A DNA stretch of 64,000 nt from JAXGXT01 sp040772665 (GCA_040772665.1 JAXGXT010000003.1:62001-126000), one strand, 5' to 3'; positions 1-8,647 are shown, numbered from the stretch's first letter. Numbers and translations: made by a program. Notes: a model not told the origin generated them from the sequence alone.

Positions 1-111
1 AAAACATTTTCACTTGATAAATCCGTGGAATTTTTATGGGATGAATGGGTATGCAGTTTTTTTGAAAAAAATGGTTTGAGTCTTTCAGAGCAGGAATTTA
101 TCGAAGAATGA
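1..111 (+). CDS. C-terminal fragment of an unknown protein
   Basis: The first reading frame is open from base 1 and closes at TGA 109-111, giving the last 36 residues of a protein that begins outside the window. The tail is rich in aromatic and acidic residues (ending QEFIEE). It shows no motif I recognise, so no function is offered. A CIRCE element starts 7 bases after the stop, so this gene and htpG probably have separate promoters. Confidence 0.5.
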   Translation, partial: KTFSLDKSVEFLWDEWVCSFFEKNGLSLSEQEFIEE

Positions 112-117
112 TGTTTG

Positions 118-144
118 TTAGCACTCTATATAATTGAGTGCTAA
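118..144. promoter_or_regulatory. CIRCE operator (HrcA binding site)
   Basis: The sequence is TTAGCACTC, nine spacer bases, GAGTGCTAA, an exact match to the CIRCE consensus bound by the heat-shock repressor HrcA. The spacer contains TATAAT (129-134), so the element may also cover a -10 box. It sits upstream of the other candidate htpG promoter at 152-179. The match is seen directly; control by HrcA is inferred from the family. Confidence 0.93.
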
Positions 145-151
145 TTTTTTC

Positions 152-179
152 TTGACTTTTTGTGCTACAATGATAAAAT
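152..179 (+). promoter_or_regulatory. Candidate sigma-A promoter of htpG
   Basis: TTGACT (152-157) and TAAAAT (174-179) are spaced 16 bases apart, downstream of CIRCE and about 125 bases before the htpG start. A promoter using the TATAAT inside the CIRCE spacer is an alternative, but I see no good -35 box for it. Confidence 0.5.
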
Positions 180-304
180 AATTCCAAGGGAAAACTGATT
201 AAATAACGGTGTTTTAAAATATTGCCGCATTTTCAAGGTTTAAAGATTTTTAAAAATCAGTGTTTTCTTGTAAAAACTACAGTTTTAAATTAGGAGGGTT
301 ATAA

Positions 305-2212
305 ATGTCGCACGAAAAAGGTAATTTATCAATTAACAGTGAAAATTTTCTTCCCATAATTAAAAAATGGCTCTATACAGATAAGGATATTTTTATAAGA
401 GAGCTTGTTTCAAACGGGTGTGACGCTGTTACAAAGCTTAAAAAATTAAGCACAATGGGAGAAGTCCAGTTAAATGATGATGAAAAATTTAAAATAACAG
501 TTAAAGTGGATAAAGAAAATCAAACGATTACAGTTTCCGACAACGGTATAGGCATGACGGCAGATGAGGTTAAGCAATATATAAACCAGATTGCTTTTTC
601 AGGGGCAAATGATTTTCTTGCCAAATATAAAGATAAACTTGATGAAAAGGGTGAAATAATCGGCCATTTCGGTCTTGGTTTTTATTCCTCTTTTATGGTT
701 GCCAAAAAGGTTGAAATTGACACCCTTTCATATAAAGAAGGCTCTCAGGCGGCAAAATGGTCTTGCGAGGGCGGCATAGATTATGAAATGGATAAAGGAG
801 GGCGAACCGAAAGAGGAACAGACATTATCCTTTACATAGGAGATGACGGCAAGGAGTTTCTTGAAAGAGGAGAAATTTATTCTGCTTTAAAAAAATACTG
901 TGGTTTTATGCCTGTGGAGATTTTCTTTGAATATGTTGAAGAGAAAGCAGAAAACTCTGAAGAAGAAAAGAAAGAGGAAAACGAAGAAGAAAAGCTTACT
1001 CCAATGCCTATAAATAAAACAAATCCGCTTTGGATGCAATCTCCCTCTTCCCTTGCTGATGAAGACTATAAAGAGTTTTATCATGAAGTTTTTATGGATA
1101 TGAGCGAGCCGCTTTTTTGGATTCATTTAAACATGGATTATCCTTTTAATCTTAAAGGAATACTTTTCTTCCCTAAGATTTCCAACGAAATGGAGGTTTT
1201 TGAAGGGGAGGTTAAGCTTTTTTCAAATCAGGTTTATATTGCTGATAACATAAAGGAAGTTGTTCCTGAATTTCTGCTGCTTTTAAAGGGCGTTATAGAC
1301 TGTCCTGATATGCCTTTAAATGTTTCAAGAAGTGCACTTCAAAATGACGGATATACAGAAAAAATGAACAACTATATAACAAAAAAGGTTGCCGACAAAT
1401 TAAACAGTGTGTTTAAAAACTCACGTGAGGAATATGAGGGTTTTTGGGAAGATATAAGCATTTTTGTTAAATACGGCTGTATGAAAGAAGAAAAGTTTTA
1501 TGACAAAATAAAGGATTCTATTATTTTTAAAACTATAAACGGAGATTATAAAACTCTTAACCAATATATTGAAGACAATAAGGATAAGCATGAAAACAAG
1601 GTTTTCTATGTTTCTGATGAAAAACAGCAGATTCAATATATAAACCTTCTTAAAGAGCATGGAATGGATGCAATTATACTTTCCACAAGAATTGATATTA
1701 ATTTTGTTTCTTTTCTTGAATATAAAAACGCAGGAAAAATTACCTTCGCCCGTGTTGATGCGGACATTTCCCAAACACTTAAACAAGAGGATTCAGATAA
1801 GGATGAAACTTTGGATGGGGAGCTTCAAGTTCTTTTTAGGGCAACCCTTGGCAACGACACTTTAAATGTTAAGGCAGAGGGGCTTAAAAGCGAAAACATT
1901 TCATCAATACTGCTTTTAAGTGAGGAATCAAGGCGTATGCTTGACATGGCGGAAACTTATAAGAGCCAGCCTGAGCTGCTTAAAATGTTTGGAAGCATTG
2001 CACCTGAATATACTCTTGTGCTTAATAAAAACAATTCACTTGTTAAAAAGCTTATTGAACTTAAAAATCTGGCGGAAGATAAGGAAATGACAGACCTTAT
2101 CTGTGCACAGCTTTATGACCTTGCACTTCTTGGACAAAAAAGCCTTGAGCCTTTGGAAATGTCAAAATTTATTGAAAGAAGCAACATCATTATGGAAAAA
2201 ATGCTTAAATAG
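305..2212 (+). CDS. htpG: Molecular chaperone HtpG (bacterial Hsp90)
   Basis: This is a cytoplasmic ATP-driven chaperone that helps client proteins fold under stress. The 635 residues have the normal Hsp90 layout. The N-terminal GHKL ATPase has the catalytic Glu33 in RELVSNGCDA, the nucleotide-binding DNGIGM at 79-84 and the glycine lid GHFGLGFYS near 120-128. A strongly acidic Glu/Lys linker follows at about 215-240, then the middle and C-terminal domains. The segment usually written NASDA is NGCDA here, a variation near the nucleotide pocket. AGGAGG lies 6 bases before ATG. The CIRCE element upstream suggests HrcA control, whereas B. subtilis htpG is HrcA-independent. A hairpin terminator follows. 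Confidence 0.97.
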   Translation: MSHEKGNLSINSENFLPIIKKWLYTDKDIFIRELVSNGCDAVTKLKKLSTMGEVQLNDDEKFKITVKVDKENQTITVSDNGIGMTADEVKQYINQIAFSGANDFLAKYKDKLDEKGEIIGHFGLGFYSSFMVAKKVEIDTLSYKEGSQAAKWSCEGGIDYEMDKGGRTERGTDIILYIGDDGKEFLERGEIYSALKKYCGFMPVEIFFEYVEEKAENSEEEKKEENEEEKLTPMPINKTNPLWMQSPSSLADEDYKEFYHEVFMDMSEPLFWIHLNMDYPFNLKGILFFPKISNEMEVFEGEVKLFSNQVYIADNIKEVVPEFLLLLKGVIDCPDMPLNVSRSALQNDGYTEKMNNYITKKVADKLNSVFKNSREEYEGFWEDISIFVKYGCMKEEKFYDKIKDSIIFKTINGDYKTLNQYIEDNKDKHENKVFYVSDEKQQIQYINLLKEHGMDAIILSTRIDINFVSFLEYKNAGKITFARVDADISQTLKQEDSDKDETLDGELQVLFRATLGNDTLNVKAEGLKSENISSILLLSEESRRMLDMAETYKSQPELLKMFGSIAPEYTLVLNKNNSLVKKLIELKNLAEDKEMTDLICAQLYDLALLGQKSLEPLEMSKFIERSNIIMEKMLK

Positions 2213-2221
2213 CAGACATTT

Positions 2222-2256
2222 AAAGGGGTGCCCGTATGTTGGGTGCCCCTTTTAAA
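2222..2256 (+). terminator. Terminator after htpG
   Basis: A 12-bp stem (AAAGGGGTGCCC with GGGTGCCCCTTT, two G-U pairs) and a 7-base loop end in a short T run, ten bases after the htpG stop. Confidence 0.8.
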
Positions 2257-2390
2257 ATGAAGATATAAAACATGGCAGGCCAAACTTGTTGTCTTTAATT
2301 TAAGGTTATGATAAAATATTAAAAAGCTCATATAATATGAAGTGGTAATTCAAACTTAAAATATTTAAAGAAAATTTAGAGGTGAATAAT

Positions 2391-3266
2391 TTGGAGCATT
2401 TGATTGAAAAAAACGCTCTTTGGAAAGATATAAAAAGAATACTTATGGTAATTATTGCTTCTGTAATTTTTGCGTTAAACCTTAAAAGCTTTGTTCGTGC
2501 AGGAGGGTTAATACCGGGAGGTTTTAACGGTTTAACATTATTAATTCAGGAAATCGGCAAAGAGTTTTTTGGCATAAAAATACCCTTTTCTCCTTTAAAC
2601 ATTGGTTTTAATGCTGTTCCTTTGATTATATGTTATAAGTTTGTGGGCAAGAAATTTGCCCTTCTTTCATGCCTTGCCATATTTCTCACAAGTATTTTAA
2701 CTGATATTTTGCCGAGCTTTACAATCACTTATGACATTCTTCTTATAAGCATATTCGGCGGAATTATAACAGGTGCTGCGGCATGTCTTTGCCTTTTTGC
2801 AGGTGCCACAGGCGGAGGCACAGATCTTATAGCCATATACTTTTCGGAAAAGTTCGGCAGGGAAACCTTTAGCCATATCTTGGCTGCAAATGCCATTATG
2901 CTTGTTGCGGCAGGTACACTTTTCAATTGGGAAAAGGCATTATATTCAATTATATTTCAGTTTACCTCAACCCAGGTTCTTCAGGTTTGGTATAAAAGAT
3001 ATAAAAAGAATACACTTCTTATAATTTCTCAAATGCCTGATGTTGTGGCGGAGGTTATAAGCAAGCATACCCGTCACGGTTCCACCACATTTACAGGCTT
3101 TGGAACATATGAAAAGAAATCCAGAACCTTAATTTATTCTGTTGTGGGAAGTGACGAGGTGAAAAAGATTGTGGCAATAATTAAGGCTGTTGACAAAGAC
3201 GTTTTTGTAAATGTTATAAAAACAGACTTTATAGCAGGCAATTTTTACAAACGGCCCAATGATTAA
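2391..3266 (+). CDS. YitT-family membrane protein (DUF2179)
   Basis: This is an integral membrane protein of unknown transport or regulatory role. It has a run of hydrophobic segments from about residue 20 to 190, including the family signatures GGLIPGGFNG and GATGGGTDLIA. A soluble C-terminal DUF2179 domain (about 220-285) contains GFGTYEKKSRTLIY and ends DFIAGNFYKRP. I chose TTG 2391 as the start because AGAGGTGA lies 6 bases upstream. GTG 2382 is in frame but would sit inside that ribosome binding site. The gene stands alone between terminators. Substrate and function are not known for most of this family. Confidence 0.88.
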   Translation: MEHLIEKNALWKDIKRILMVIIASVIFALNLKSFVRAGGLIPGGFNGLTLLIQEIGKEFFGIKIPFSPLNIGFNAVPLIICYKFVGKKFALLSCLAIFLTSILTDILPSFTITYDILLISIFGGIITGAAACLCLFAGATGGGTDLIAIYFSEKFGRETFSHILAANAIMLVAAGTLFNWEKALYSIIFQFTSTQVLQVWYKRYKKNTLLIISQMPDVVAEVISKHTRHGSTTFTGFGTYEKKSRTLIYSVVGSDEVKKIVAIIKAVDKDVFVNVIKTDFIAGNFYKRPND

Positions 3267-3336
3267 ATATAAAGATTAGAGATAAATGCACGGATAAAGG
3301 GCGGTTTGTAAAGGAAAGTACTGTAAGAAGATTTTT

Positions 3337-3356
3337 AAGGTTTTAACTTTGTTTAT
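3337..3356 (+). repeat. Repeat motif AAGGTTTTRACTTTGT, copy 1
   Basis: AAGGTTTTAACTTTGT followed by TTAT lies 5 bases before the terminator hairpin at 3362. The same 16 bases (one R position) occur at 24241 and 32913, each time just before a terminator hairpin. An upstream GCGGTTTG is also shared. Confidence 0.6.
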
Positions 3357-3361
3357 ATTTA

Positions 3362-3395
3362 ATAAGTCCGATAAAACGTCGGGCTTATATTTTTT
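3362..3395 (+). terminator. Terminator after the YitT-family gene
   Basis: A 10-bp stem (ATAAGTCCGA with TCGGGCTTAT, one G-U pair) and a 7-base loop are followed by a T run. Confidence 0.85.
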
Positions 3396-3412
3396 TGTAA
3401 ATGTGAATTAAA

Positions 3413-3441
3413 TTGACTAAAAGTGGCAATTATAGTATTAT
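3413..3441 (+). promoter_or_regulatory. Promoter of glnS
   Basis: TTGACT (3413-3418) and TATTAT (3436-3441) are spaced by 17 bases, about 48 bases before the glnS start. No T-box fits in the short leader. Confidence 0.6.
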
Positions 3442-3488
3442 AAAACCTGTATACGATATAATTTTAAGTGGATTTGGGAGGCATTTAA

Positions 3489-5174
3489 ATGGCTGAAGAT
3501 AAGGCTTTAGATATGGAAAACACAAATGAACTTTGCTCTACAGGCAATTTTATACATAGCTACATTCAAGAGGATTTAGGTGAAAACTTATGTAAAATTG
3601 TTACACGATTTCCTCCTGAACCTAACGGATATTTACATATAGGGCATGCAAAAAGCATATGCCTTAATTTTGGTCTTGCAAATGTTTACGGAGGAAAGTG
3701 CAACCTGCGTTTTGATGATACAAACCCTGAAAAAGAGGAAACGGAATATGTTGAAAGCATTATGGAAGATGTTAAATGGCTTGGCTTTGACTGGGAAGAC
3801 AGATTATATTTTGCTTCCTCATATTTTCAAACATATTATGAAATTGCATTAAGGCTTATTGAAGAGGGAAAAGCATTTGTCTGCGACCTTACTGCAGAGG
3901 AAATGCGTGAATACAGAGGCACATTAAACAGCCCCGGAAAAAACAGCCCTTATCGTGACAGAAGTGTTGAAGAAAATCTTGACCTTTTTAAAAGAATGAA
4001 ATCAGGAGAATTTCCTGATGGAAGCAAGACTTTAAGAGCTAAAATTGATATGTCCTCGCCTAACATAAACATGCGTGACCCTGTGCTTTACAGGATTTCC
4101 CACACTCCCCACCACACAACAAAAGATGAATGGTGCATATATCCCATGTATGACTATGCTCATCCGTTAGAGGACGTTGTGGAGGGAATTACACACTCAA
4201 TTTGCACAATGGAGTTTGAAGACCACAGACCTCTTTACGACTGGGTGGTTAACGAAAGCGGTCTTCCTGCAAAGCCAAGGCAGATTGAATTTGCAAGGCT
4301 TAACATCACAAATACGGTTATGAGCAAAAGAAAGCTTCGTGCCCTTATTGAAGAGGGGCTTGTTGACGGATGGGATGACCCAAGAATGCCTACAATAAGC
4401 GGCCTTCGCCGCCGTGGTGTTACACCTGAGGCAATCCGTGATTTCTGCGAAAAAATCGGTGTTTCAAAGGCAAACAGCAGAGTGGACAATTCACTTTTAG
4501 AGCACTGCATAAGGGACGATTTAAAAACAAAAACAAAGGTTGTTATGGCTGTTCTTGACCCTATTAAAGTGGTTATTACCAACTATCCGGAAGAACAGAT
4601 TGAATTTATGCAGGTTGAAAACAACCCTGAAAACGAAACCATGGGAACAAGGGAAATACCTTTTGGACGAGAGTTATACATTGAAAGAGAAGACTTTATG
4701 GAAGTGCCTCAAAAGAAGTTTTTCCGCCTTGCTCCAGGCAAAGAGGTCAGGCTTAAGGGTGCATATTTTGTTACATGCACAGACTTTGTTAAAGATGAAG
4801 ACGGAAACATAACAGAAGTTCACTGCACCTATGACCCTGAAACAAGAAGCGGTTCAGGGTTTGAGGGAAGAAAGGTTAAAGGCACTCTTCACTGGGTTTG
4901 TGCCGATACGGCAATAGCTGCAGAGGCAAGGCTTTACGACAGTTTAATGCTTGATGATCCTGAAGACCCTAACGGTGAAATGGTTATGAACCCCAACAGC
5001 CTTGAGGTATGCAAATGTTTTGTAGAGCCGTCTGTTAAAAATGCAAAAGCCGGAGATAGGTTTCAGTTTATGAGAAAAGGATATTTCTGTGTTGACAGTA
5101 AAGAAAGCAGAGAAGATTTCCTTGTTTTCAACAGAATTGTGGCACTTAAAAGCTCTTTTAAGCCTAATAAATAA
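3489..5174 (+). CDS. glnS: Glutamine-tRNA ligase
   Basis: This class I aminoacyl-tRNA synthetase charges tRNA-Gln directly with glutamine. The 561 residues have the normal length. The PPEPNGYLHIGHAKS block carries the HIGH motif at 50-53, and the KMSKS-type signature is VMSKRKL near 276-282. The N-terminal Rossmann domain and the C-terminal beta-barrel anticodon-binding domain (LYIEREDF onward) are both present. GGGAGG precedes ATG. Many Firmicutes lack GlnRS and make Gln-tRNA by amidation with GatCAB, so its presence hints at ancestral transfer or a lineage-specific habit. It is a single-gene unit with its own promoter and terminator. Confidence 0.97.
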   Translation: MAEDKALDMENTNELCSTGNFIHSYIQEDLGENLCKIVTRFPPEPNGYLHIGHAKSICLNFGLANVYGGKCNLRFDDTNPEKEETEYVESIMEDVKWLGFDWEDRLYFASSYFQTYYEIALRLIEEGKAFVCDLTAEEMREYRGTLNSPGKNSPYRDRSVEENLDLFKRMKSGEFPDGSKTLRAKIDMSSPNINMRDPVLYRISHTPHHTTKDEWCIYPMYDYAHPLEDVVEGITHSICTMEFEDHRPLYDWVVNESGLPAKPRQIEFARLNITNTVMSKRKLRALIEEGLVDGWDDPRMPTISGLRRRGVTPEAIRDFCEKIGVSKANSRVDNSLLEHCIRDDLKTKTKVVMAVLDPIKVVITNYPEEQIEFMQVENNPENETMGTREIPFGRELYIEREDFMEVPQKKFFRLAPGKEVRLKGAYFVTCTDFVKDEDGNITEVHCTYDPETRSGSGFEGRKVKGTLHWVCADTAIAAEARLYDSLMLDDPEDPNGEMVMNPNSLEVCKCFVEPSVKNAKAGDRFQFMRKGYFCVDSKESREDFLVFNRIVALKSSFKPNK

Positions 5175-5232
5175 TTTATAAAACTTTGTGCGGTTTAAAC
5201 GTGGGCATTGGCAACTTATTTTTCGTAACTAA

Positions 5233-5281
5233 AAACTCCTGTAATAATGCAGAATATGTATTGTTACAGGAGTTTGTTTTA
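5233..5281. terminator. Terminator between glnS and iclR1
   Basis: A perfect 12-bp stem (AAACTCCTGTAA with TTACAGGAGTTT) and a long loop are followed by a T-rich run. It lies between convergent genes and could act on both strands. Confidence 0.8.
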
Positions 5282-5391
5282 TATTTTTAATAAGTATTTG
5301 TTTTTATTCCTTGCTTATCAAGCAGGAAAAAGCCAAGCCTGAAACAAGGCGGTTATGAAAGGTATAAATTAATGCTTTTCATAAAGTTATA

Positions 5392-6186
5392 TTAATCTGA
5401 ATATCCTAAAAAAATTGAAAGTTCCTTGCAGGTTTCTCCAAGGACTTTTTTAATTTCAGCAAGTTTTTCCTTTGTCATTCTTCTTGAAGGGCCGCTTACA
5501 CTTATTCCTGCAGCCACTTTGCCTGAAAAATCTAAAATAGGCATGGCAAAGCAAATCATTCCCTCAAAATATTCCTCGTTGTCAACGGCATAGCCCTTTT
5601 CATGTATTTTTTCCAATTCCTTTTTCATTTGATTATAGTCTGTTATTGTGTTTGGTGTAAATTTTTCAAAATCAATAGTTGAAAAATATTTCTTAAGTTC
5701 ATCTTCTTTAAAATCGGAAAGAAAAAGCTTGCCTACGGCAGTTGAATAAAGAGGTTCTCTTTCCCCCACCTGCATGTTGGCACGAAGCTTAATTTCAGGC
5801 TCTATTTTATATATTATTACTGCTTCGTTGTTGTTAAGCACACCCATGTTTACAGTTTCGTTAAATATACCGCAAAGGTTTCCAAGCACCGAAACATAAT
5901 TCATTGAGCTTAATGTATGCTGTTTTGGCACTGCACTTCCTGCGTTATAAAGTCCCCAGCCCAGTCTGTATGATGAAGATGCACTTCCTGCTTTTTCAAC
6001 AAAACCGTATGCCATAAGAGTGTCGAGAAGTCTGTGAACGCCGCTTTTGCCCATATTTAAAGCATTGCTTATTTCTGTTATTGTTGTTCCCTCTGATGAA
6101 CTGGAGCCTTTAAGGTACATAATTATATCAAGAGCTTTTGTTAATGTTTGAACAGGATATTTTGGTACATGCTCTAAGTTTTCCAT
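5392..6186 (-). CDS. IclR-family transcriptional regulator (iclR1)
   Basis: This 264-residue DNA-binding regulator has an N-terminal winged helix-turn-helix (about 10-70; ITEISNALNMGKSGVHRLLDTL) and a C-terminal IclR effector domain (about 85-255) that normally senses a small organic molecule. CGGAGG precedes ATG. It is divergent from the 2-oxoacid:ferredoxin oxidoreductase operon. It is clearly paralogous to the regulator at 55653-56489, sharing PKYPV near the start, the HTH and the RLGWGLYNAGSAVP-like block. Matching 15-bp palindromes lie just downstream of its own promoter (6402-6416) and of the operon's promoter (6542-6556). This suggests autoregulation and control of the operon. The effector is unknown; a 2-oxoacid or branched-chain amino acid is a guess. 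Confidence 0.93.
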   Translation of the reverse strand: MENLEHVPKYPVQTLTKALDIIMYLKGSSSSEGTTITEISNALNMGKSGVHRLLDTLMAYGFVEKAGSASSSYRLGWGLYNAGSAVPKQHTLSSMNYVSVLGNLCGIFNETVNMGVLNNNEAVIIYKIEPEIKLRANMQVGEREPLYSTAVGKLFLSDFKEDELKKYFSTIDFEKFTPNTITDYNQMKKELEKIHEKGYAVDNEEYFEGMICFAMPILDFSGKVAAGISVSGPSRRMTKEKLAEIKKVLGETCKELSIFLGYSD

Positions 6187-6401
6187 ATTAATTCCTCCGA
6201 TTTTAATGGTTTATTAATAATAATTGTTTTTGTGCATAAGTGCATCTTAGTGTAAAAGAAAAATCAAAACTTTTATTTGCGGTTTGATTTTCATTTGAAC
6301 AAGGATGTCAGTTATGCCTTTTTTTAAAAGCAGATAAGTTTGGGAAAAGTCTAATATTTGTTTTATGTTTGACAATTTTAAGAGTATTTCCCTTGCTAAA
6401 T

Positions 6402-6416
6402 ATTCTGTATAATAGA
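6402..6416. promoter_or_regulatory. Putative IclR operator, site 2
   Basis: TTCTGTATAATAGAA lies inside the perfect palindrome TATTCT-N7-AGAATA (6401-6419). It covers about +2 to +20 of the predicted iclR1 transcript, which suits autorepression. It matches TTCYRWATADYRGAA, shared with 6542, 54398 and 56770. Confidence 0.6.
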
Positions 6417-6427
6417 ATATGCATATC

Positions 6428-6456
6428 ATTATATAGATTTTAACTAAAAAAGTAAA
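6428..6456 (-). promoter_or_regulatory. Promoter of iclR1
   Basis: On the minus strand TTTACT (6456-6451) and TATAAT (6433-6428) are spaced by 17 bases, which puts the transcript start near 6421. Confidence 0.65.
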
Positions 6457-6489
6457 GAATTTTATTTAAATTTTTAAACAACTGTTATG

Positions 6490-6518
6490 TTGACAATAAG
6501 GTGAGGAAAACTTATAAT
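6490..6518 (+). promoter_or_regulatory. Promoter of the 2-oxoacid:ferredoxin oxidoreductase operon
   Basis: TTGACA (6490-6495), a 17-base spacer and TATAAT (6513-6518) form a fully consensus sigma-A promoter. Transcription should start near 6525, giving a leader of about 80 bases that contains operator site 1. Such a strong promoter is consistent with control by a repressor. Confidence 0.85.
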
Positions 6519-6541
6519 TAACTTAAGAAAATAGAAATGCG

Positions 6542-6556
6542 TTCTAAATATTAGAA
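6542..6556. promoter_or_regulatory. Putative IclR operator, site 1
   Basis: TTCTAAATATTAGAA is the core of the perfect 17-base palindrome GTTCTAA-ATA-TTAGAAC (6541-6557), about +17 to +33 from the predicted start site. It fits the shared consensus TTCYRWATADYRGAA and is well placed to block transcription. Confidence 0.7.
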
Positions 6557-6607
6557 CAACTGAAATTTGAAATTCATTGTGTAATACATAAAAAAGGAGT
6601 GAATTTT

Positions 6608-6820
6608 ATGAACAAAGTCACAGTAAGCAGGGAAATGTGCAAGGAGTGTGAATATTGTCTAAACTTCTGCCCTAAAAAGACTATTTTGAAAAAAAGTCCG
6701 ACAGTAAACAAAAAGGGTTATTATGCGGTTGAAGCAGTTGACATGACAGATTGCATAGCGTGTGCCATTTGCGCAACGGTATGTCCAGAAGGCGCAATAA
6801 AAGTGGAAAAAGACGTATAG
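6608..6820 (+). CDS. 2-oxoacid:ferredoxin oxidoreductase, delta (ferredoxin-like) subunit
   Basis: This 70-residue protein carries two 4Fe-4S clusters and passes electrons out of the oxidoreductase. Two cysteine motifs are visible: CKECEYCLNFCP near the start and CIACAICATVCP near residue 47. ATG 6608 is preferred because AAGGAG lies 8 bases upstream; the in-frame GTG at 6599 overlaps that site. It is the first gene of a tight delta-alpha-beta-gamma operon, 12 bases before the alpha gene. This order is typical of the VorDABC/KorDABC branch. Confidence 0.9.
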   Translation: MNKVTVSREMCKECEYCLNFCPKKTILKKSPTVNKKGYYAVEAVDMTDCIACAICATVCPEGAIKVEKDV

Positions 6821-6832
6821 GAGGAATGAAAA

Positions 6833-7879
6833 ATGGGTGATAAAGTTTTTATGCAGGGAAATGAAGCCTTTGCGGAATCAGCTATCCGCTCAGGATGTAA
6901 ATACTTCTTTGGCTATCCCATAACGCCGTCAAGCGAAATGCCTGAGTATTATGCAAAAAGAGCCCCTTTTGAGGATTTAACGTTTATACAGGCTGAAACA
7001 GAAGTAGCCGCTTTTAATATGATTGCAGGGGTTGCGGCAACAGGCAAAAGAGGAATGACAGCAACAAGCGGCCCTGGTTTTTCACTTGGGTGTGAAGCTA
7101 TGAGTTATATGGCGGCGGCAAGTTTGCCTTCAGTTATTGTTGACGTTATGCGTCCCGGCCCTGCCGACGGAGAAATATTGGGAGCACAGGGAGATTATTT
7201 TCAGCTTACAAAAGGCGGCGGACACGGAGATTACAGAACCATTGTTCTTGCTCCTTATTCTGTTCAGGAGTTTGCGGATTTTGCACCTCTTTCTTTTGAG
7301 CTTGCTGAAAAATATCTTAACCCTGTTGTTGTTGCCAGCGACGGAACAATTTCAAAAATGATGGAAAATGTTGTTCTTCCAGAAAGAACATCAGGCCCCG
7401 AAAGACAGCCATGGGCTGTTGACGGTGCAAAGGGCAGACCTCACAACGATATAACAACATGCGGTGACGGCCCTGAGCATTGGGAAAAATTCAACCTTAG
7501 ACTTCAGGAAAAGTTTAACACCATAAAAGAGAACGAACAAAGATGGGAATCTGTTAATACAGAAGATGCAGACGTTATTATTGTTGCTTACGGCATTACA
7601 TCAAGAGTTTGCATTACAGCAATGAAGCTTTTGGAAGAAAAGGGAGTAAAGGTGGGCTTAATAAGGCCTATAACACTTTGGCCTTTCCCTGAAAAAGCAT
7701 TCAAAGGTCTTGACGATAAAGAATTTTTTGTTGTTGAGCTTAGCTCGGGGCAAATGGTTGAAGATGTTAAGCTTTCCGTTAAAGATAAAGATAAGGTTAC
7801 GTTTTATGGAAGAATGGGTGGAGTAATTCCTACACCTGTTGAAATATGCGATAAAATTTGTGAGCTTTATAAGAAATAA
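6833..7879 (+). CDS. vorB: 2-oxoacid:ferredoxin oxidoreductase, alpha subunit (VorB-like)
   Basis: This is the large subunit (348 residues) of a CoA- and thiamine-dependent enzyme that oxidatively decarboxylates a 2-oxoacid and reduces ferredoxin. The pyrimidine-binding part begins MQGNEAFAESAIRSGCKYFFGYPITPSSE, condensed here as the QGNEA...GYPITPSSE signature. TSGPGFSLG and a C-terminal domain II (about 240-345) follow. The closest annotation I recall is the 2-ketoisovalerate enzyme VorB, used for branched-chain amino acids; 2-oxoglutarate (KorA) cannot be excluded by eye. AGGAGG lies upstream, and the operon is predicted to be under IclR control. Confidence 0.88.
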   Translation: MGDKVFMQGNEAFAESAIRSGCKYFFGYPITPSSEMPEYYAKRAPFEDLTFIQAETEVAAFNMIAGVAATGKRGMTATSGPGFSLGCEAMSYMAAASLPSVIVDVMRPGPADGEILGAQGDYFQLTKGGGHGDYRTIVLAPYSVQEFADFAPLSFELAEKYLNPVVVASDGTISKMMENVVLPERTSGPERQPWAVDGAKGRPHNDITTCGDGPEHWEKFNLRLQEKFNTIKENEQRWESVNTEDADVIIVAYGITSRVCITAMKLLEEKGVKVGLIRPITLWPFPEKAFKGLDDKEFFVVELSSGQMVEDVKLSVKDKDKVTFYGRMGGVIPTPVEICDKICELYKK

Positions 7880-7900
7880 TTAAATTCAGGAGGTGGCAAA

Positions 7901-8647
7901 ATGAGTTTAGTATATAAAAGACCAGAGGTCTTTACTGATGAATATATGAAATACTGCGGCGGCTGTGGTCACGGCATTATAAACAGAATTATGGGCGAAA
8001 TTATAGAGGAACAGAAGTTAGAGGAAAAAACAGTTTTCGTTTGGCCTATAGGCTGTTCGGTTTATGCAGACAAATACTATAAAGTTGACAGCATCTGCGC
8101 CCTTCACGGAAGAGCCCCCGCCCTTGCAACGGGAATTAAAAGGGCAACACCTGAAAACCTTATTATAGCTTATCAGGGTGACGGCGACCTTGTTTCAGAG
8201 GGTATGAGTGAAATTATGCACTCTGCAATAAGAGGCGAAAAGTTTACAGTTATATTTATAAACAATGCAATTTACGGCATGACAGGCGGACAGATGGCGC
8301 CTACAACCCTTATGGGTCAGGAAACAACAACCTCACCTTACGGACGTGCCGAAACATTCACAGGGCAGCCTGTTAACATGGCTGAACTTATTGCCAATAT
8401 TCCGGGATGTTTCTACAGCGAAAGAGTTACAGTAACAACACCCGGAAATATAAGAAAAGCAAAAACAGCAATTAAAAAAGCTTTTAACTATCAGCTTGAA
8501 GGCAAAGGCTTAACATTTATAGAGGTTGTTTCACCATGTCCGACAGGCTGGAACGTAACTCCTCTTGAGTCACTTAAAATGATTGAAGGCTCTGTTTTAA
8601 AACAGTTTCCTTTAGGAGTATTTAAAGCACCAAAGGAGGAGGAATAA
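7901..8647 (+). CDS. vorA: 2-oxoacid:ferredoxin oxidoreductase, beta subunit (TPP-binding)
   Basis: This 248-residue subunit binds thiamine pyrophosphate through GDGD (near 95-98) and the following NNAIYGMTGGQ. An N-terminal CGGCGHG block is typical of this subunit family. It forms the active site together with the alpha subunit. The gene follows alpha by 21 bases with AGGAGGTG upstream and is separated from gamma by a single base. The assignment to the family is firm. The substrate (2-ketoisovalerate versus 2-oxoglutarate) rests on the operon layout only. Confidence 0.87.
   Translation: MSLVYKRPEVFTDEYMKYCGGCGHGIINRIMGEIIEEQKLEEKTVFVWPIGCSVYADKYYKVDSICALHGRAPALATGIKRATPENLIIAYQGDGDLVSEGMSEIMHSAIRGEKFTVIFINNAIYGMTGGQMAPTTLMGQETTTSPYGRAETFTGQPVNMAELIANIPGCFYSERVTVTTPGNIRKAKTAIKKAFNYQLEGKGLTFIEVVSPCPTGWNVTPLESLKMIEGSVLKQFPLGVFKAPKEEE

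Noticed and set aside
6247..6429. A 60-codon open frame between iclR1 and the oxidoreductase operon
   Set aside because: It covers the predicted promoter and operator region and has no Shine-Dalgarno.
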